Of a stretch of 64,000 bases of DNA, positions 44,347-52,763 are shown one piece after another (within the stretch, counting starts at the first letter, position 1; every line of letters starts with the position of its first letter). The stretch is from contig NZ_SRIF01000001.1 of NCBI RefSeq assembly GCF_004681185.1, forward strand, positions 62,001 through 126,000, read 5' to 3'. The notes under the pieces were generated by a model. It was given only the letters and a program-made list of their open reading frames with translations. It had not been told where the DNA came from and searched no databases. The DNA is from Haloarcula amylovorans. Its GTDB lineage: Archaea > Halobacteriota > Halobacteria > Halobacteriales > Haloarculaceae. The position numbers and the translations under genes were made by a program.

Positions 44347-45077
44347 GCACCCGAACAGCGCGAAGTCGCGGGCAATCTCACGTCGTCGGCGTCGTCCTGC
44401 TGTTGGGGCTGACGATGGTGGCACTCGGCGGCCTGACCGCGGTGGTCGGAAGCGTCGTCGACGGACAGACGGCGGCGGCCGACGAGGCACGCGTGGCAGG
44501 GACCTTCGACGACGGCCTGCGACCGACCGAACAGACCGGGCCGAACCGCGTGCAGGTACGGTTCGGTGACGGTCGGCTGACGACCGTCGAGCGCGAGTTG
44601 CGGATTCTTACGCCGACCGGTGTCCGTAGCGAGATCGAGGTCGGCGGCCTCGTCTACACGTCAGGGTCGGCACGCACGGCCTTTGTAGGTGGGGCTGTCG
44701 TCCGCGGCCAGCCCGAAAATTCGTGGCTCGTTCGTGAGCCACCGGTGACGGTGACGCGGGACAACAGCACCCTCGTCGTCGGAGCCGCCGCGGTCAACGA
44801 GAGCGGCGCGACGGTGAGCGGAAGCGGCGGCGTGACCGCTCACCTCCGAACGAACGTCACGCACACCCATACGCGATTCCCGACCACGAACTATCGGGTC
44901 GCCGTCGAGACGGCAACGCCCGCGCCGCTGGCGCGACACTTCCGCAGCATCGGCGGCCGGACAACCGTCACCGACATTGACGGTGATGGCGTCCCGAGCG
45001 TCGTGTTCTCAGTGGACGGCCAACAGGCGGTGCATCTCGTCGTTCACGCGATGCACGTGGAGGTTGCCGGTGGATAA
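44343..45077 (+). CDS. Pilin-like protein 1 (DUF7289-type)
   Basis: A 244-residue protein with a class III-type signal. A short charged start (TRTARSRGQSHVV) runs straight into a hydrophobic helix (GVVLLLGLTMVALGGLTAVVG), as in archaeal pilins. The rest is beta-rich and extracytoplasmic, with SVDGQQAVHLVVH near the end. Haloarchaeal pilin-like proteins of this kind carry the DUF7289 label as I recall. It overlaps pilC by 4 bp. The prepilin peptidase PibD would act before the helix, and the cut site is not certain. Confidence 0.75.
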   Translation: MSTRTARSRGQSHVVGVVLLLGLTMVALGGLTAVVGSVVDGQTAAADEARVAGTFDDGLRPTEQTGPNRVQVRFGDGRLTTVERELRILTPTGVRSEIEVGGLVYTSGSARTAFVGGAVVRGQPENSWLVREPPVTVTRDNSTLVVGAAAVNESGATVSGSGGVTAHLRTNVTHTHTRFPTTNYRVAVETATPAPLARHFRSIGGRTTVTDIDGDGVPSVVFSVDGQQAVHLVVHAMHVEVAGG

Positions 45078-45516
45078 CCGCGGGCTCAGCACGGTCGTCG
45101 AGAAACTGCTCACGCTCGGCATCGTCTCGCTGTACATCACGCTCTTGACGCCGACGCTGTACGGTGGTGCCGTCCCGGCGTATCAGAGCGCGGTCGGCGC
45201 GGAACTGGGCGAGCGAACGCTCGCGGAGGCGACCGCACGCGTCGAACAGGCGATCCCGCCCGTGGGTCGGGACGCGACCGCGACGGTCAGGGTAGACGTG
45301 CCCGCGACCATCGACGGCAGCAGCTACGAGATTCGAGTCGAGGGTGACGCACTCGTCTTAGCCCACCCCGACCCGGCGGTGAGCGCTCGAAGCCGGCCGG
45401 TCCTGCCGGATCGAGTCACGACGCTGACCGGGGAGTGGCAAAGCGGCAGCGCGACCGTCGTTACTGTCACCGGCGACGGTGAGAGCCTGACAGTGCGACT
45501 GGAGGACGGCCGATGA
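45070..45516 (+). CDS. Pilin-like protein 2 (DUF7266-type)
   Basis: A 148-residue protein. The start DNRGLSTVVEKLLTLGIVSLYITLLTPTLY is a class III-like signal followed by a membrane helix. The remainder is a small beta domain (ATVRVDVPATIDGSSYEIRV). The GTG at 45070 overlaps the previous gene by 8 bp. It is probably a minor pilin or assembly factor. The exact DUF is from memory. Confidence 0.72.
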   Translation: MDNRGLSTVVEKLLTLGIVSLYITLLTPTLYGGAVPAYQSAVGAELGERTLAEATARVEQAIPPVGRDATATVRVDVPATIDGSSYEIRVEGDALVLAHPDPAVSARSRPVLPDRVTTLTGEWQSGSATVVTVTGDGESLTVRLEDGR

Positions 45517-46217
45517 GACGGTCATCGGCCGGCGTGGACGCGACGAACTCGACGATTCGCGCACAGTCGACACTGCCCGCGGTTGGGGTCGCGCTCGTCC
45601 TATTGACGGTCGTGACGGCGCTGGGGCTGGGGATGGCCGACGCAGCTATCGCCGGGGCCGACCGGACGCCCGACGAGCGCCGGACCGCGGCGGCGACCGC
45701 CGCGTTGCTAGTCGACGCCGACGGGCCGCTCGCCGACCGCGCGAACGTCTTGAACCGCTCTCGCGTGGCGGCGTTCGATGCGGCGGCACTCCGCGCGGCA
45801 GTTCCCCCGGCGAGGGAGTACGCTGTCAGTGTCGCGCTCGCGGGCGAGCCGCTCGCTCGCAGCGGTGATCCCGCTGGCGGAACGACTATCCGCAGACTCG
45901 TCCTCGTCGAGCGGTCGGGCCACGAGACGCTCTCGCCGGACGGGTCGGCGGTGACGCTGCCGCGTCGCACCGACAGCGCGACGGTGACTATCGCACCCGC
46001 CAGCGGAACGATTGTTCGGACAGTCCGGGCCGGAGACCGCGTCCTTCTGCACAACGACAGCGGCCTGCGTGGGACGTTCACGGTCGAGCTGGTGCCGTAC
46101 GAACCGACGCGGCTCCGCTTCGAGACGGTCGGTGCGCTGTCGGACGGCGATGTCACCGTCACTTACGCCGCGCCGCGGGCAACGAAGGCAACGCTGGCGG
46201 TGACCGTCGATGGATAG
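45513..46217 (+). CDS. Pilin-like protein 3 (DUF7263-type)
   Basis: A 234-residue protein. A tail of about 20 residues (STIRAQSTLPAVGVALVLLTVVTALGL across the junction) leads into the membrane helix, followed by an Ala/Arg-rich helical part and a beta domain. The AQSTLPAVGVAL pattern is the hallmark that links it to other haloarchaeal pilus-operon proteins. It overlaps both neighbours by 4 and 8 bp. Its role as a minor pilin is inferred from context. Confidence 0.72.
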   Translation: MRRSSAGVDATNSTIRAQSTLPAVGVALVLLTVVTALGLGMADAAIAGADRTPDERRTAAATAALLVDADGPLADRANVLNRSRVAAFDAAALRAAVPPAREYAVSVALAGEPLARSGDPAGGTTIRRLVLVERSGHETLSPDGSAVTLPRRTDSATVTIAPASGTIVRTVRAGDRVLLHNDSGLRGTFTVELVPYEPTRLRFETVGALSDGDVTVTYAAPRATKATLAVTVDG

Positions 46218-46614
46218 AGCGCAACTGCCGCTGTCGCTGGTCGAGGTGGCACTCGGCGCGACGCTGATTCTCGGCGTGGCACTGGGGTTCGCACTCGGAA
46301 CGCCGACCCCCGAGACGCAGGCCCCCCAACTGGACGCCTACGCCGAGGACACGGCGACGATACTGGCGAACGAACCGCCGCGTCACAACGGAGCGAGTCG
46401 ACTGCGGGAAATCGTGGCGAGCGACGCCGCGTTCGCCCGGGAACGGGCGTCCCTGGAGCGGCGCATCGGCCGTATCCTTCCAGCAAACGTCCTCTTTCAC
46501 GTCCGGACGCCCCACGGCACCGCTGGCACGCCGCTCCCACGCGGTCGGCCAACGGGGACAGCGACGGTGCCAACGGGTGCCGGGACGGTCCGAATCGAGG
46601 TGTGGTACGCGTGA
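46210..46614 (+). CDS. Pilin-like protein 4 (DUF7262-type)
   Basis: A 134-residue protein. The short start DRAQLPLSLVEVALGATLILGVALGFALG forms a single N-terminal helix with Glu at the position where pilins often hold Glu. The rest is helical and then beta. It overlaps its neighbours by 8 and 4 bp. I read it as a minor pilin. Confidence 0.7.
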   Translation: MDRAQLPLSLVEVALGATLILGVALGFALGTPTPETQAPQLDAYAEDTATILANEPPRHNGASRLREIVASDAAFARERASLERRIGRILPANVLFHVRTPHGTAGTPLPRGRPTGTATVPTGAGTVRIEVWYA

Positions 46615-47144
46615 GCGAGCGCGGCCAACTTGTCCTCGTTGCCGCGACGCTGGTCGCGATGGCGCTCGCGCCCATCGTCCTCGCGTACCTCCAGCTCGGC
46701 TATCACGACGACGTGCGTGCGACCGCCGACTACGACGACCCGACGGCCGAGACGGTTCGGGTCGTAGAGCGCGCCACCGCGACGGCCAGTTCCGGCGTGC
46801 CCGGCGATTACCCGTGGCCCGACCGGAACGCTGCTGTCACGTCCGTTCGTGACGACCTGCGTCCGCCGCTCGACCATCTCCAAGTGGCCCGCGTTAGCGA
46901 GGGGACGGTCACGTCGATTACGTACAACGCGAGCGCCGCCACCGCGTGGCGCGATGCCAACTGTCCCGACGGCCCGGACCGCCAGTTCGGCCCCTGCGCC
47001 GCCGACCGTGGCGTCGTCGTGCAGGAGCGAACGGGGCGGACGCACGTCCTCGGCGTCGCCTTCGACGTGACGACGACGACCGACCGGAGCGAGACGACGG
47101 TGACGGTGGTCGTCCGCCCCGTCGGCCGGCAGACGCCCGTCTGA
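46611..47144 (+). CDS. Pilin-like protein 5 (DUF7261-type)
   Basis: A 177-residue protein. SERGQLVLVAATLVAMALAPIVLAYLQLGY is the signal-plus-helix start shared by this protein group. The mature domain contains a Cys pair (ANCPDGPDRQFGPC) that may form a disulfide outside the cell. The GTG at 46611 overlaps the previous gene by 4 bp. It is the last gene of the pilus operon. Confidence 0.72.
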   Translation: MSERGQLVLVAATLVAMALAPIVLAYLQLGYHDDVRATADYDDPTAETVRVVERATATASSGVPGDYPWPDRNAAVTSVRDDLRPPLDHLQVARVSEGTVTSITYNASAATAWRDANCPDGPDRQFGPCAADRGVVVQERTGRTHVLGVAFDVTTTTDRSETTVTVVVRPVGRQTPV

Positions 47145-47167
47145 CGCCGAGAACCGGTTCACTAACA

Positions 47168-47989
47168 ATGGTGGCCGAGAAACGCCAGCCAAGAGCGATG
47201 CAACCGGACCAGGTGGCGTACGAGGACGTTAAATTTCTCACGGGGTCTCCCCAGCGGTGTAGCGTACTCTCGACGCTGTGTGAGTCGCCGGCGCGGCCCT
47301 GCGAGCTCTGCGAGGCGGTCGACGCCTCGCGGACGACGATCCAGCGCATTCTCGCGGGGTTCCGCGAACGGCAGTGGGTCAGGAAGCACGACGGGAAATA
47401 TCGAGCCACAGTGACCGGACGCCGCGTCTGCGAGCAGTACCGAGCCCTGCTGTCGGCGACTGAACAGGCACGAGAGTTCGGACCGCTAGCGACACATCTC
47501 GGCCCGCTCGCGGACGACTTACCTCCGGTGGCCTTAGCGGAGGGTGAACTGACCATCAGTTCCGAGGGGAACCCACTAGCGGCGGTCATGGAGTTCGCCG
47601 AGTGGTTTCGCAACGTCGAGGGCGATGTCCGCGCGATATCGCCCATCGTGGCTGAACCGTTCAACGAGGTGGGCGCGGAGTTGCTCGCTTCGGGGACGAA
47701 AATCGAGTTCGTCATCGACCAGACCGTCCTCGAACGTTCGGAGGCGGAATACCCCACGGAGCTTGAAGAGGGATTACAGAGCGATCAGATAGACATCTAC
47801 ATCCACGAGGAACCCCTGTCGTTCGGTGTCGTCGTCGACGAGGAACGGTGTTGTCTGGCGGCCTACGACGAGCACAACAACGTCAGAGCGATGCTGTCGT
47901 CCGAGAACGACGAGATGTACGACTGGGCGAGCGTGGTCTACGAGCGCCGGCGGGAACGAGCGCAACCGCTCGCTGCGCGTTACTCTTGA
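47168..47989 (+). CDS. Winged-helix regulator with C-terminal ligand domain (DUF1724-type)
   Basis: A 273-residue transcription regulator. The N-terminal winged helix is at about residues 25-85 (LSTLCESPARPCELCEAVDASRTT in pattern, then RILAGFRERQWVRKHDG). The C-terminal domain (about 120-265) has ISPIVAEPFNEVG and KIEFVIDQTVLE, a phospholipase-D-like fold typical of archaeal DUF1724 and TrmB-like regulators. It follows the pilus operon by 23 bp. Two ATGs are in frame, at 47168 and 47198. I give the first. Confidence 0.85.
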   Translation: MVAEKRQPRAMQPDQVAYEDVKFLTGSPQRCSVLSTLCESPARPCELCEAVDASRTTIQRILAGFRERQWVRKHDGKYRATVTGRRVCEQYRALLSATEQAREFGPLATHLGPLADDLPPVALAEGELTISSEGNPLAAVMEFAEWFRNVEGDVRAISPIVAEPFNEVGAELLASGTKIEFVIDQTVLERSEAEYPTELEEGLQSDQIDIYIHEEPLSFGVVVDEERCCLAAYDEHNNVRAMLSSENDEMYDWASVVYERRRERAQPLAARYS

Positions 47990-47993
47990 AAAC

Positions 47994-48084
47994 GTCAGCC
48001 GGAGGAGTGCAACCCTTGGCTGACGGTGGGAGGGAAGGCCGAAGCGAGGTGGGCACGCCACGGACACTACTGACAGCGCCCACC
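47994..48084. ncRNA. Candidate structured RNA or hairpin pair
   Basis: Two adjacent perfect 7-bp stems lie just after the regulator stop: GTCAGCC/GGCTGAC (47994-48000 and 48018-48024) and GGTGGGC/GCCCACC (48048-48054 and 48078-48084). More GC-rich paired words follow to about 48115. No ORF fits. This could be a 3' or 5' leader structure for the carotenoid oxygenase, an sRNA, or a terminator pair. Only the stems are seen directly. Confidence 0.35.
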
Positions 48085-48237
48085 GGATGTGGAGGGGGTC
48101 TCCCCAGGAGATATTCCGACAGTGAGCATCCTATACTTACCCTCCGGTAGGTGTTACAGCCCCTAAAACACCCTGCCGCAGGCCGGCGATTATCCGGCGT
48201 GGGGAACCCTCATACGAGCGGCCACCCAAGGGGGAAC

Positions 48238-49668
48238 GTGCCCACTCAGCACCGACACGGATTCGAGACACAGCGGGAGACGGTCGCCGGTCACTCGCTG
48301 CCGGTCGAGGGGACGATTCCCGAGTGGCTCTCGGGGCGGTACGTCCAGAACGGTCCGGGGCAGTTCGAAATCGGCGAGACGGCCCTGCGCCACTGGTTCG
48401 ACCCGCTCGCGATGCTCCGGGGCTTTCGAGTCGACGATGGCGAGGTCACCTACACCAACCGATTCGTTCGCAGTCGGGACTTCGAGTTCGCGCGCGAACA
48501 CGACAAGGTCCGGACGCCGTTTCCCGGGACGCCAGCGCAGCGGCCGGTCTGGCGGCGGCTCTGGCAGGCGCTCACGGGCGAGTTTCCGGACAACCCGGTC
48601 ATCGGCGTCGCCCGCATCGGCGACGAACTCGCCGCTGTCACCGAGTCGCCGGTGGCACTGACTGTCGACTCCGAGACCCTGGAGACGACCGGGCGTATCG
48701 ACCTGACCGCGGGCGTCGACGCCGACCTAACGCTCGGGCATCCACACTACGACCCGCGGCGGGAGGCCCTCGTCAACCTCGGCGTGAGCTACGGACGGAA
48801 GACGACGTTTACGCTGTTTCGCCGCGGTGAGTCCGGCGTCGAGACGACGATTCGCCTGCCGTTCGAAGACGCCCCGTACGTCCATTCCTTTGCGCTGACC
48901 GACCGGTACGCCATCATCCCGGCGATGCCGTTCGGGCTCGACCGCTCCTCGCTGCTCGTCGGGGCGGTCACCGGCCGCACCTTCCTCGATGCCTTCGAGC
49001 GGTTCGACCGCGACGGCGAGTTCGTCGTCGTGGACCGCGAGACGGGATCGGTCGTCGCTCGACCACAGGTAGCCCCCTTCTTCGTCTACCACCACGCCAA
49101 CGCGTTTCCTGACGGCGACGAACTCGTGGTTGATTTGGTCGCCTACTCCGACGAGCGAGCGGTGACGGACCTCACACTGTCGAACCTTCGGAGCGCCTCG
49201 CCGTCGGTCCCGCAAGGGGACTTGCGCCGGTATCGCCTGCCGCTCGACGGCGGCCGGGCGACCCACGAGACGCTCCGTGAGGGTCACATGGAATTTCCTG
49301 TCGTCGACTACCCGCGCCGGTTGGGCGAGCCGTACGACCACGTCTACGTCGCAGAGACGGACGCGGCGTCGAGCCTGCCGACTCGATTGGCGAAGGTTTC
49401 GGTCCCCGACGGCGGGGCGACGACGTGGGCTGAGGACGGGACTTTCCCGGGCGAACCGATGTTCGTCCGCACGCCCGGCGCGACGGCGGACGACGAGGGT
49501 ATCGTCTTCTCGATAGTATTGGACGCCGAGGCCGACCGCTCGTTCCTGCTGGTGCTCGACGCGGCGAGCTTCGAAGAGTTGGCGCGTGCGCCGCTCCCTC
49601 ATCGGCTTCCCTACGGCTTTCACGGCCAGTTCTACGCCGACGACGACCCGGTGCGGAGCATGGCCTGA
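48238..49668 (+). CDS. Carotenoid oxygenase (RPE65/CCD family)
   Basis: A 476-residue non-heme iron dioxygenase that would cleave a carotenoid or apocarotenoid. The propeller has four His ligands at the usual places: GHPHYDP, YVHSFALT, YHHANAF and FHGQFY (C-terminal). PEWLSGRYVQNGPG near the start and HWFDPLAML are family marks. It starts with GTG at 48238. The extension back to 48151 reads as non-coding. Haloarchaea usually make retinal with Brp/Blh-type enzymes, so this CCD-type enzyme may act on bacterioruberin or lycopene products. The substrate is not known. Confidence 0.88.
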   Translation: MPTQHRHGFETQRETVAGHSLPVEGTIPEWLSGRYVQNGPGQFEIGETALRHWFDPLAMLRGFRVDDGEVTYTNRFVRSRDFEFAREHDKVRTPFPGTPAQRPVWRRLWQALTGEFPDNPVIGVARIGDELAAVTESPVALTVDSETLETTGRIDLTAGVDADLTLGHPHYDPRREALVNLGVSYGRKTTFTLFRRGESGVETTIRLPFEDAPYVHSFALTDRYAIIPAMPFGLDRSSLLVGAVTGRTFLDAFERFDRDGEFVVVDRETGSVVARPQVAPFFVYHHANAFPDGDELVVDLVAYSDERAVTDLTLSNLRSASPSVPQGDLRRYRLPLDGGRATHETLREGHMEFPVVDYPRRLGEPYDHVYVAETDAASSLPTRLAKVSVPDGGATTWAEDGTFPGEPMFVRTPGATADDEGIVFSIVLDAEADRSFLLVLDAASFEELARAPLPHRLPYGFHGQFYADDDPVRSMA

Positions 49669-49704
49669 GCCGTCGAGGGTCGCTCCGAACGTCCGAGCGA
49701 GGCC

Positions 49705-49714
49705 GATATTTATC
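49705..49714 (+). promoter_or_regulatory. TATA box of the M48 peptidase gene
   Basis: GATATTTATC centred about 30 bp before the ATG at 49739. This predicts a leaderless mRNA. Confidence 0.55.
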
Positions 49715-49738
49715 CCGCGTTCGGCCGAACACCGGAGC

Positions 49739-50755
49739 ATGGATTGGTCTCCTGCTCGCGGCCTCCGGATACGGATGGCTGTAGCGTTGTTCTTCCTCCT
49801 CGCCGCAGTCGTCGCGGCGACGCTGGCGACCGGTGCTGTCCTGACGCTGTTGCTCGGCGGTGCTGTGGCCATCGCGGCACCGAACGCGGAACTGCTCACG
49901 CTCGAACTCATATTGCTGATCGGCGCGGCGGCGACGCTCGTCGTCCTCCTCGCGGTCGTCTGGGGCGAGCGCGACACACCGAGACACGCCGTCAGGGCGG
50001 TCGGTGCCCGGCGAATCGACGACTACTCACACCCCGACCTGTTGACGGAGGTCCGCGCGGTCGCTCGGCAGGCCGACGTGCCGGTCCCCGCGGTGTACGT
50101 CGCTCCGACGGACACGCCGCTGTCGCTGGCGACCGGCTTTCGCCCCGTGAACGCGAACCTCGTCGTCAGCGAGGGGCTGCTCGATTTGCTCTCGGCCGCG
50201 GAGCGCGAGGCGGTCCTCGCTCACGAACTCGCTCACGTCGCCAACCGGGACGCCGCGGTGCTGACCACGGTGTCCCTGCCCATCGGCGCGGCCGAGCGAG
50301 TGCTGGACCTGCTGTCGGGACCGACCGCTGGCGTCGAACACGGCGAACCGAGCGAAGCCGACTACGCCGACGGCCTCCTGACGGTCGGTTTGGGACTGGT
50401 CGCGCCGGTGTGGCTCGCCGCGCAGTTGCTCGCGGCGTCGCTGTCCCGAACGCGGGAGTTCAGCGCCGACGCGGGCGCGGTGGCCATCACGGGTGAGCCA
50501 TCGGCACTGGCGAGCGCGCTCGAACGCATCGACGCGGCCGTCGCCGAGCGGCCGAGCCGGGACTTCCGGACCAACTCGGTGGCCGCCTTCGCCATCGTCG
50601 AACCGTCGGCCGACGACGCCGGTGACGGCGTCCTCGCGCCGCTCCGTCGACTGATTAGTCGTGCGTTCGCCACCCACCCGCCGACGGAGGCGCGACTCGC
50701 GCGGCTCCGAGAACTGACACGCGAGGCGGGCGAGACGACGCCGAAAGACGACTGA
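49739..50755 (+). CDS. M48-family membrane zinc peptidase (HtpX-like)
   Basis: A 338-residue membrane protease. Two N-terminal helices (residues 12-75) precede the catalytic domain. The zinc motif HELAH is at 162-166, and the third ligand is probably Glu in EFSAD near residue 240. A second membrane pair (GLLTVGLGLVAPVWLAAQLLA) precedes it. HtpX-type enzymes degrade damaged membrane proteins. The end (THPPTEARLARLREL) is the usual Pro-Thr-rich tail. The start is fixed by the leaderless promoter. Confidence 0.9.
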   Translation: MDWSPARGLRIRMAVALFFLLAAVVAATLATGAVLTLLLGGAVAIAAPNAELLTLELILLIGAAATLVVLLAVVWGERDTPRHAVRAVGARRIDDYSHPDLLTEVRAVARQADVPVPAVYVAPTDTPLSLATGFRPVNANLVVSEGLLDLLSAAEREAVLAHELAHVANRDAAVLTTVSLPIGAAERVLDLLSGPTAGVEHGEPSEADYADGLLTVGLGLVAPVWLAAQLLAASLSRTREFSADAGAVAITGEPSALASALERIDAAVAERPSRDFRTNSVAAFAIVEPSADDAGDGVLAPLRRLISRAFATHPPTEARLARLRELTREAGETTPKDD

Positions 50756-51091
50756 CTGGGGCAACGCTACTCGTCGTTCCCTGTGGACGGGAGAAATACA
50801 TAGCTATCGAAGCTACTTCTGTCTACACCTACCTGCTATCTTGTCTACTTTGCCTAATTAGATATCATAAATAGGGAAGTATGGATATACTTCGTCACAT
50901 ATCTGCCAGATAGCGCCTATATTAGTATACTATGGACTTTTATATGAATATATCGAATATCTCTATACAAATTTCGGATATTTACACTCATACCTGGACG
51001 AGTGCGTGCGACGTGCCCTCACGTCGTCCGACGCGCTCGCCGAAGCGATATACATAACTGACGCCCCGTCGAATCGTGGCACTAGTCAGCA
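50756..51091. other. AT-rich 336-bp spacer
   Basis: From about 50800 to 50990 the sequence is strikingly AT-rich in an otherwise GC-rich genome, with TATATTAGTATACTATGG and ATATGAATATATCG. No ORF or family feature is seen. It could be a replication or partition site, a degraded element, or merely a promoter-rich region. The right end holds the lhgO promoter. Confidence 0.5.
51009..51057 (+). promoter_or_regulatory. Hairpin and TATA box of lhgO
   Basis: A 7-bp perfect inverted repeat (CGACGTG-ccct-CACGTCG, 51009-51026) is followed by CGAAGCGATATACATAA. This contains a BRE-like purine run and TATA box (51048-51057). Transcription would start near 51078. The inverted repeat is well placed for an activator or repressor. 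Confidence 0.5.
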
Positions 51092-52297
51092 ATGATGAGC
51101 CACGATGTCGCCGTCGTCGGCGGCGGCTGTGTCGGACTCTCTGTCGCGAAGCATCTCACCGAGCGGACGGACCTCGACGTGGCCGTTCTCGAGAAGGAAC
51201 ACCACCTCGCCCAACACCAGAGCGGCCGGAACTCCGGCGTCCTCCATCCCGGATTCAACTACCCCCCGGACTCGAAGAAGGCCTACTTCGCTACCGAAGG
51301 GACGCGGCGGATGAAGGAGTACTGCGCCGAGCATGGCGTCCCCTGTGAGGAACTGGGCGTTCTCGTCGTGGCGAAGACCGACCGCGAGGAGGCCCATCTA
51401 GATGACCTCGCAGCGCAGGCCGAGGCCAACGGCGTCGAGTACGAACTCCTGCGTTCCCAGGAGGCGATTCGCGAACACGAGCCCCACGCCGTCGGACAGG
51501 CGGCCCTCTACGCGCCCGAGGCCGCCTCGGTCGACTCACAGCAGTACGTGTACGCGCTCGCACGCGAGATTCAACGGCGTGAGAACGCCTCGCTGTACAC
51601 CGGACACGCCGTCTCGCAGATAGAACACACGGCGGCGGGCTATCGCCTCACGACGAGCAATAGCGACGTCGAGGCGTCGTATCTGGTTAACGCTGCGGGG
51701 CTTCACGCCGATACGCTGGCCCACCAACTCGGCGTCGGTGAGGAGTATCAAGTCGTCCCGTTCCGCGGGGAGTACTACGAGATAACACCGGACCGGGCGG
51801 ACCTCTGTCAGACCATGATCTACCCGACGCCGGACCCGGACCTCCCGTTCCTCGGCGTCCACTACACGCGCCGGACCGACGGGAAGGTCATCGTCGGGCC
51901 GAACGCGGTGCTAGCGTTCGGCCGCGAGGCGTACGATAACACGGACGTGAACCCCGCCGACCTCGCGGAGACGCTCACCTACGAGGGATTCCGGAAGCTC
52001 CTCTCCTCGAAGATGATGCTGTCGGTCGCGTGGGACGAACTGAACAAGTCCTACCGGAAACAGAAGTTCACAGAGGCGTCACAGCGGCTGGTCCCCGACG
52101 TCCGTGCCGAGGACTTAGAGAAGAGCTACGCCGGGATTCGCGCGCAACTCGTCAGCGACGACGGCGAACTGGTGAAAGACCCCCTCTTCGTCGAACGCGA
52201 GAACGCGGTCCACATTCTCAACGCGGTCTCACCGGGCCTGACGTCGTCGCTTCCCTTCGGCGAACACATCGCCGAGACGCTGGCCGCGAAGGTCTGA
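51092..52297 (+). CDS. lhgO: L-2-hydroxyglutarate oxidase (LhgO-like)
   Basis: A 401-residue FAD-dependent oxidoreductase of the DAO/GlpD superfamily. The start DVAVVGGGCVGLSVAKHL is the FAD-binding GxGxxG region, followed by VLEKEHHLAQHQSGRNSGVLHPG. The latter is diagnostic of the LhgO group, with its Asn and His near the flavin. The C-terminal part ends with SPGLTSSLPFGEHIA, typical of the family. It oxidises L-2-hydroxyglutarate to 2-oxoglutarate in known members. A second ATG at 51095 is equally possible. It is the first gene of the following acid/acyl-CoA group. Confidence 0.85.
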   Translation: MMSHDVAVVGGGCVGLSVAKHLTERTDLDVAVLEKEHHLAQHQSGRNSGVLHPGFNYPPDSKKAYFATEGTRRMKEYCAEHGVPCEELGVLVVAKTDREEAHLDDLAAQAEANGVEYELLRSQEAIREHEPHAVGQAALYAPEAASVDSQQYVYALAREIQRRENASLYTGHAVSQIEHTAAGYRLTTSNSDVEASYLVNAAGLHADTLAHQLGVGEEYQVVPFRGEYYEITPDRADLCQTMIYPTPDPDLPFLGVHYTRRTDGKVIVGPNAVLAFGREAYDNTDVNPADLAETLTYEGFRKLLSSKMMLSVAWDELNKSYRKQKFTEASQRLVPDVRAEDLEKSYAGIRAQLVSDDGELVKDPLFVERENAVHILNAVSPGLTSSLPFGEHIAETLAAKV

Positions 52298-52360
52298 GTC
52301 CGTTGGACCCGCCTCGCGGAGAGCTACCTGACTTATGTGGCTGGCCGTTCACTCGCTCGC

Positions 52361-52711
52361 ATGGAGTCGATAGCGAACCTCACCGTCGGAACGTGGGACG
52401 ACCCGTTCACAACTGAGCAGGCCTACGAGGGCATCGAACGGCGCGTGCTCTGTTTCGACGACGAGACGATGCAGGTCCACTACACCGTCGAGGCGGACGC
52501 AGTCTTTCCTGAACACGAACACGAGGAGACGAAACAGACGGTGTACGTCATCGACGGCGCGATAGACCTGTTCGGCGACCACGAGCGGCGCTTAGAGGCG
52601 GGCGACTCGTTTATCGTCGGTCCGGGCGTCCGTCACGGGGTGCGCGGCGTGGCCGAGCGGACCGAACTGCTGGATACGTTCACGCCGCGCATCGAGGCGT
52701 ACACGGAGTAG
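52361..52711 (+). CDS. Small cupin protein
   Basis: A 116-residue single-cupin protein. Motif 1 is PEHEHEETKQTVYVIDG and motif 2 is VGPGVRHGVRG. The two His and one Glu of motif 1 with the His of motif 2 form the metal site. The active role is unknown. Small cupins serve as isomerases, dioxygenases or binding proteins. It begins 63 bp after lhgO and precedes the acyl-CoA dehydrogenase. It could form an operon with lhgO. Confidence 0.82.
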   Translation: MESIANLTVGTWDDPFTTEQAYEGIERRVLCFDDETMQVHYTVEADAVFPEHEHEETKQTVYVIDGAIDLFGDHERRLEAGDSFIVGPGVRHGVRGVAERTELLDTFTPRIEAYTE

Positions 52712-52732
52712 TCTGCCCGCTGATTCCGACCA

Positions 52733-52740
52733 TTTATAAT
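52733..52740 (+). promoter_or_regulatory. TATA box of the acyl-CoA dehydrogenase gene
   Basis: TTTATAAT lies about 27 bp before the ATG at 52764. This places the transcription start at about 52762, which argues for the ATG at 52764 over the GTG at 52761. Confidence 0.6.
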
Positions 52741-52763
52741 GCGGTATTCGAAAGACTAGCGTG

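Noticed and set aside
47994..48125. Cobalamin riboswitch
   Set aside because: A CAGGAGA word and a few others resemble parts of the B12 element. The outer stem, the full B12 box and the core order are not present. The downstream gene is a carotenoid oxygenase, not a corrinoid gene. B12 riboswitches are also not expected in haloarchaea.
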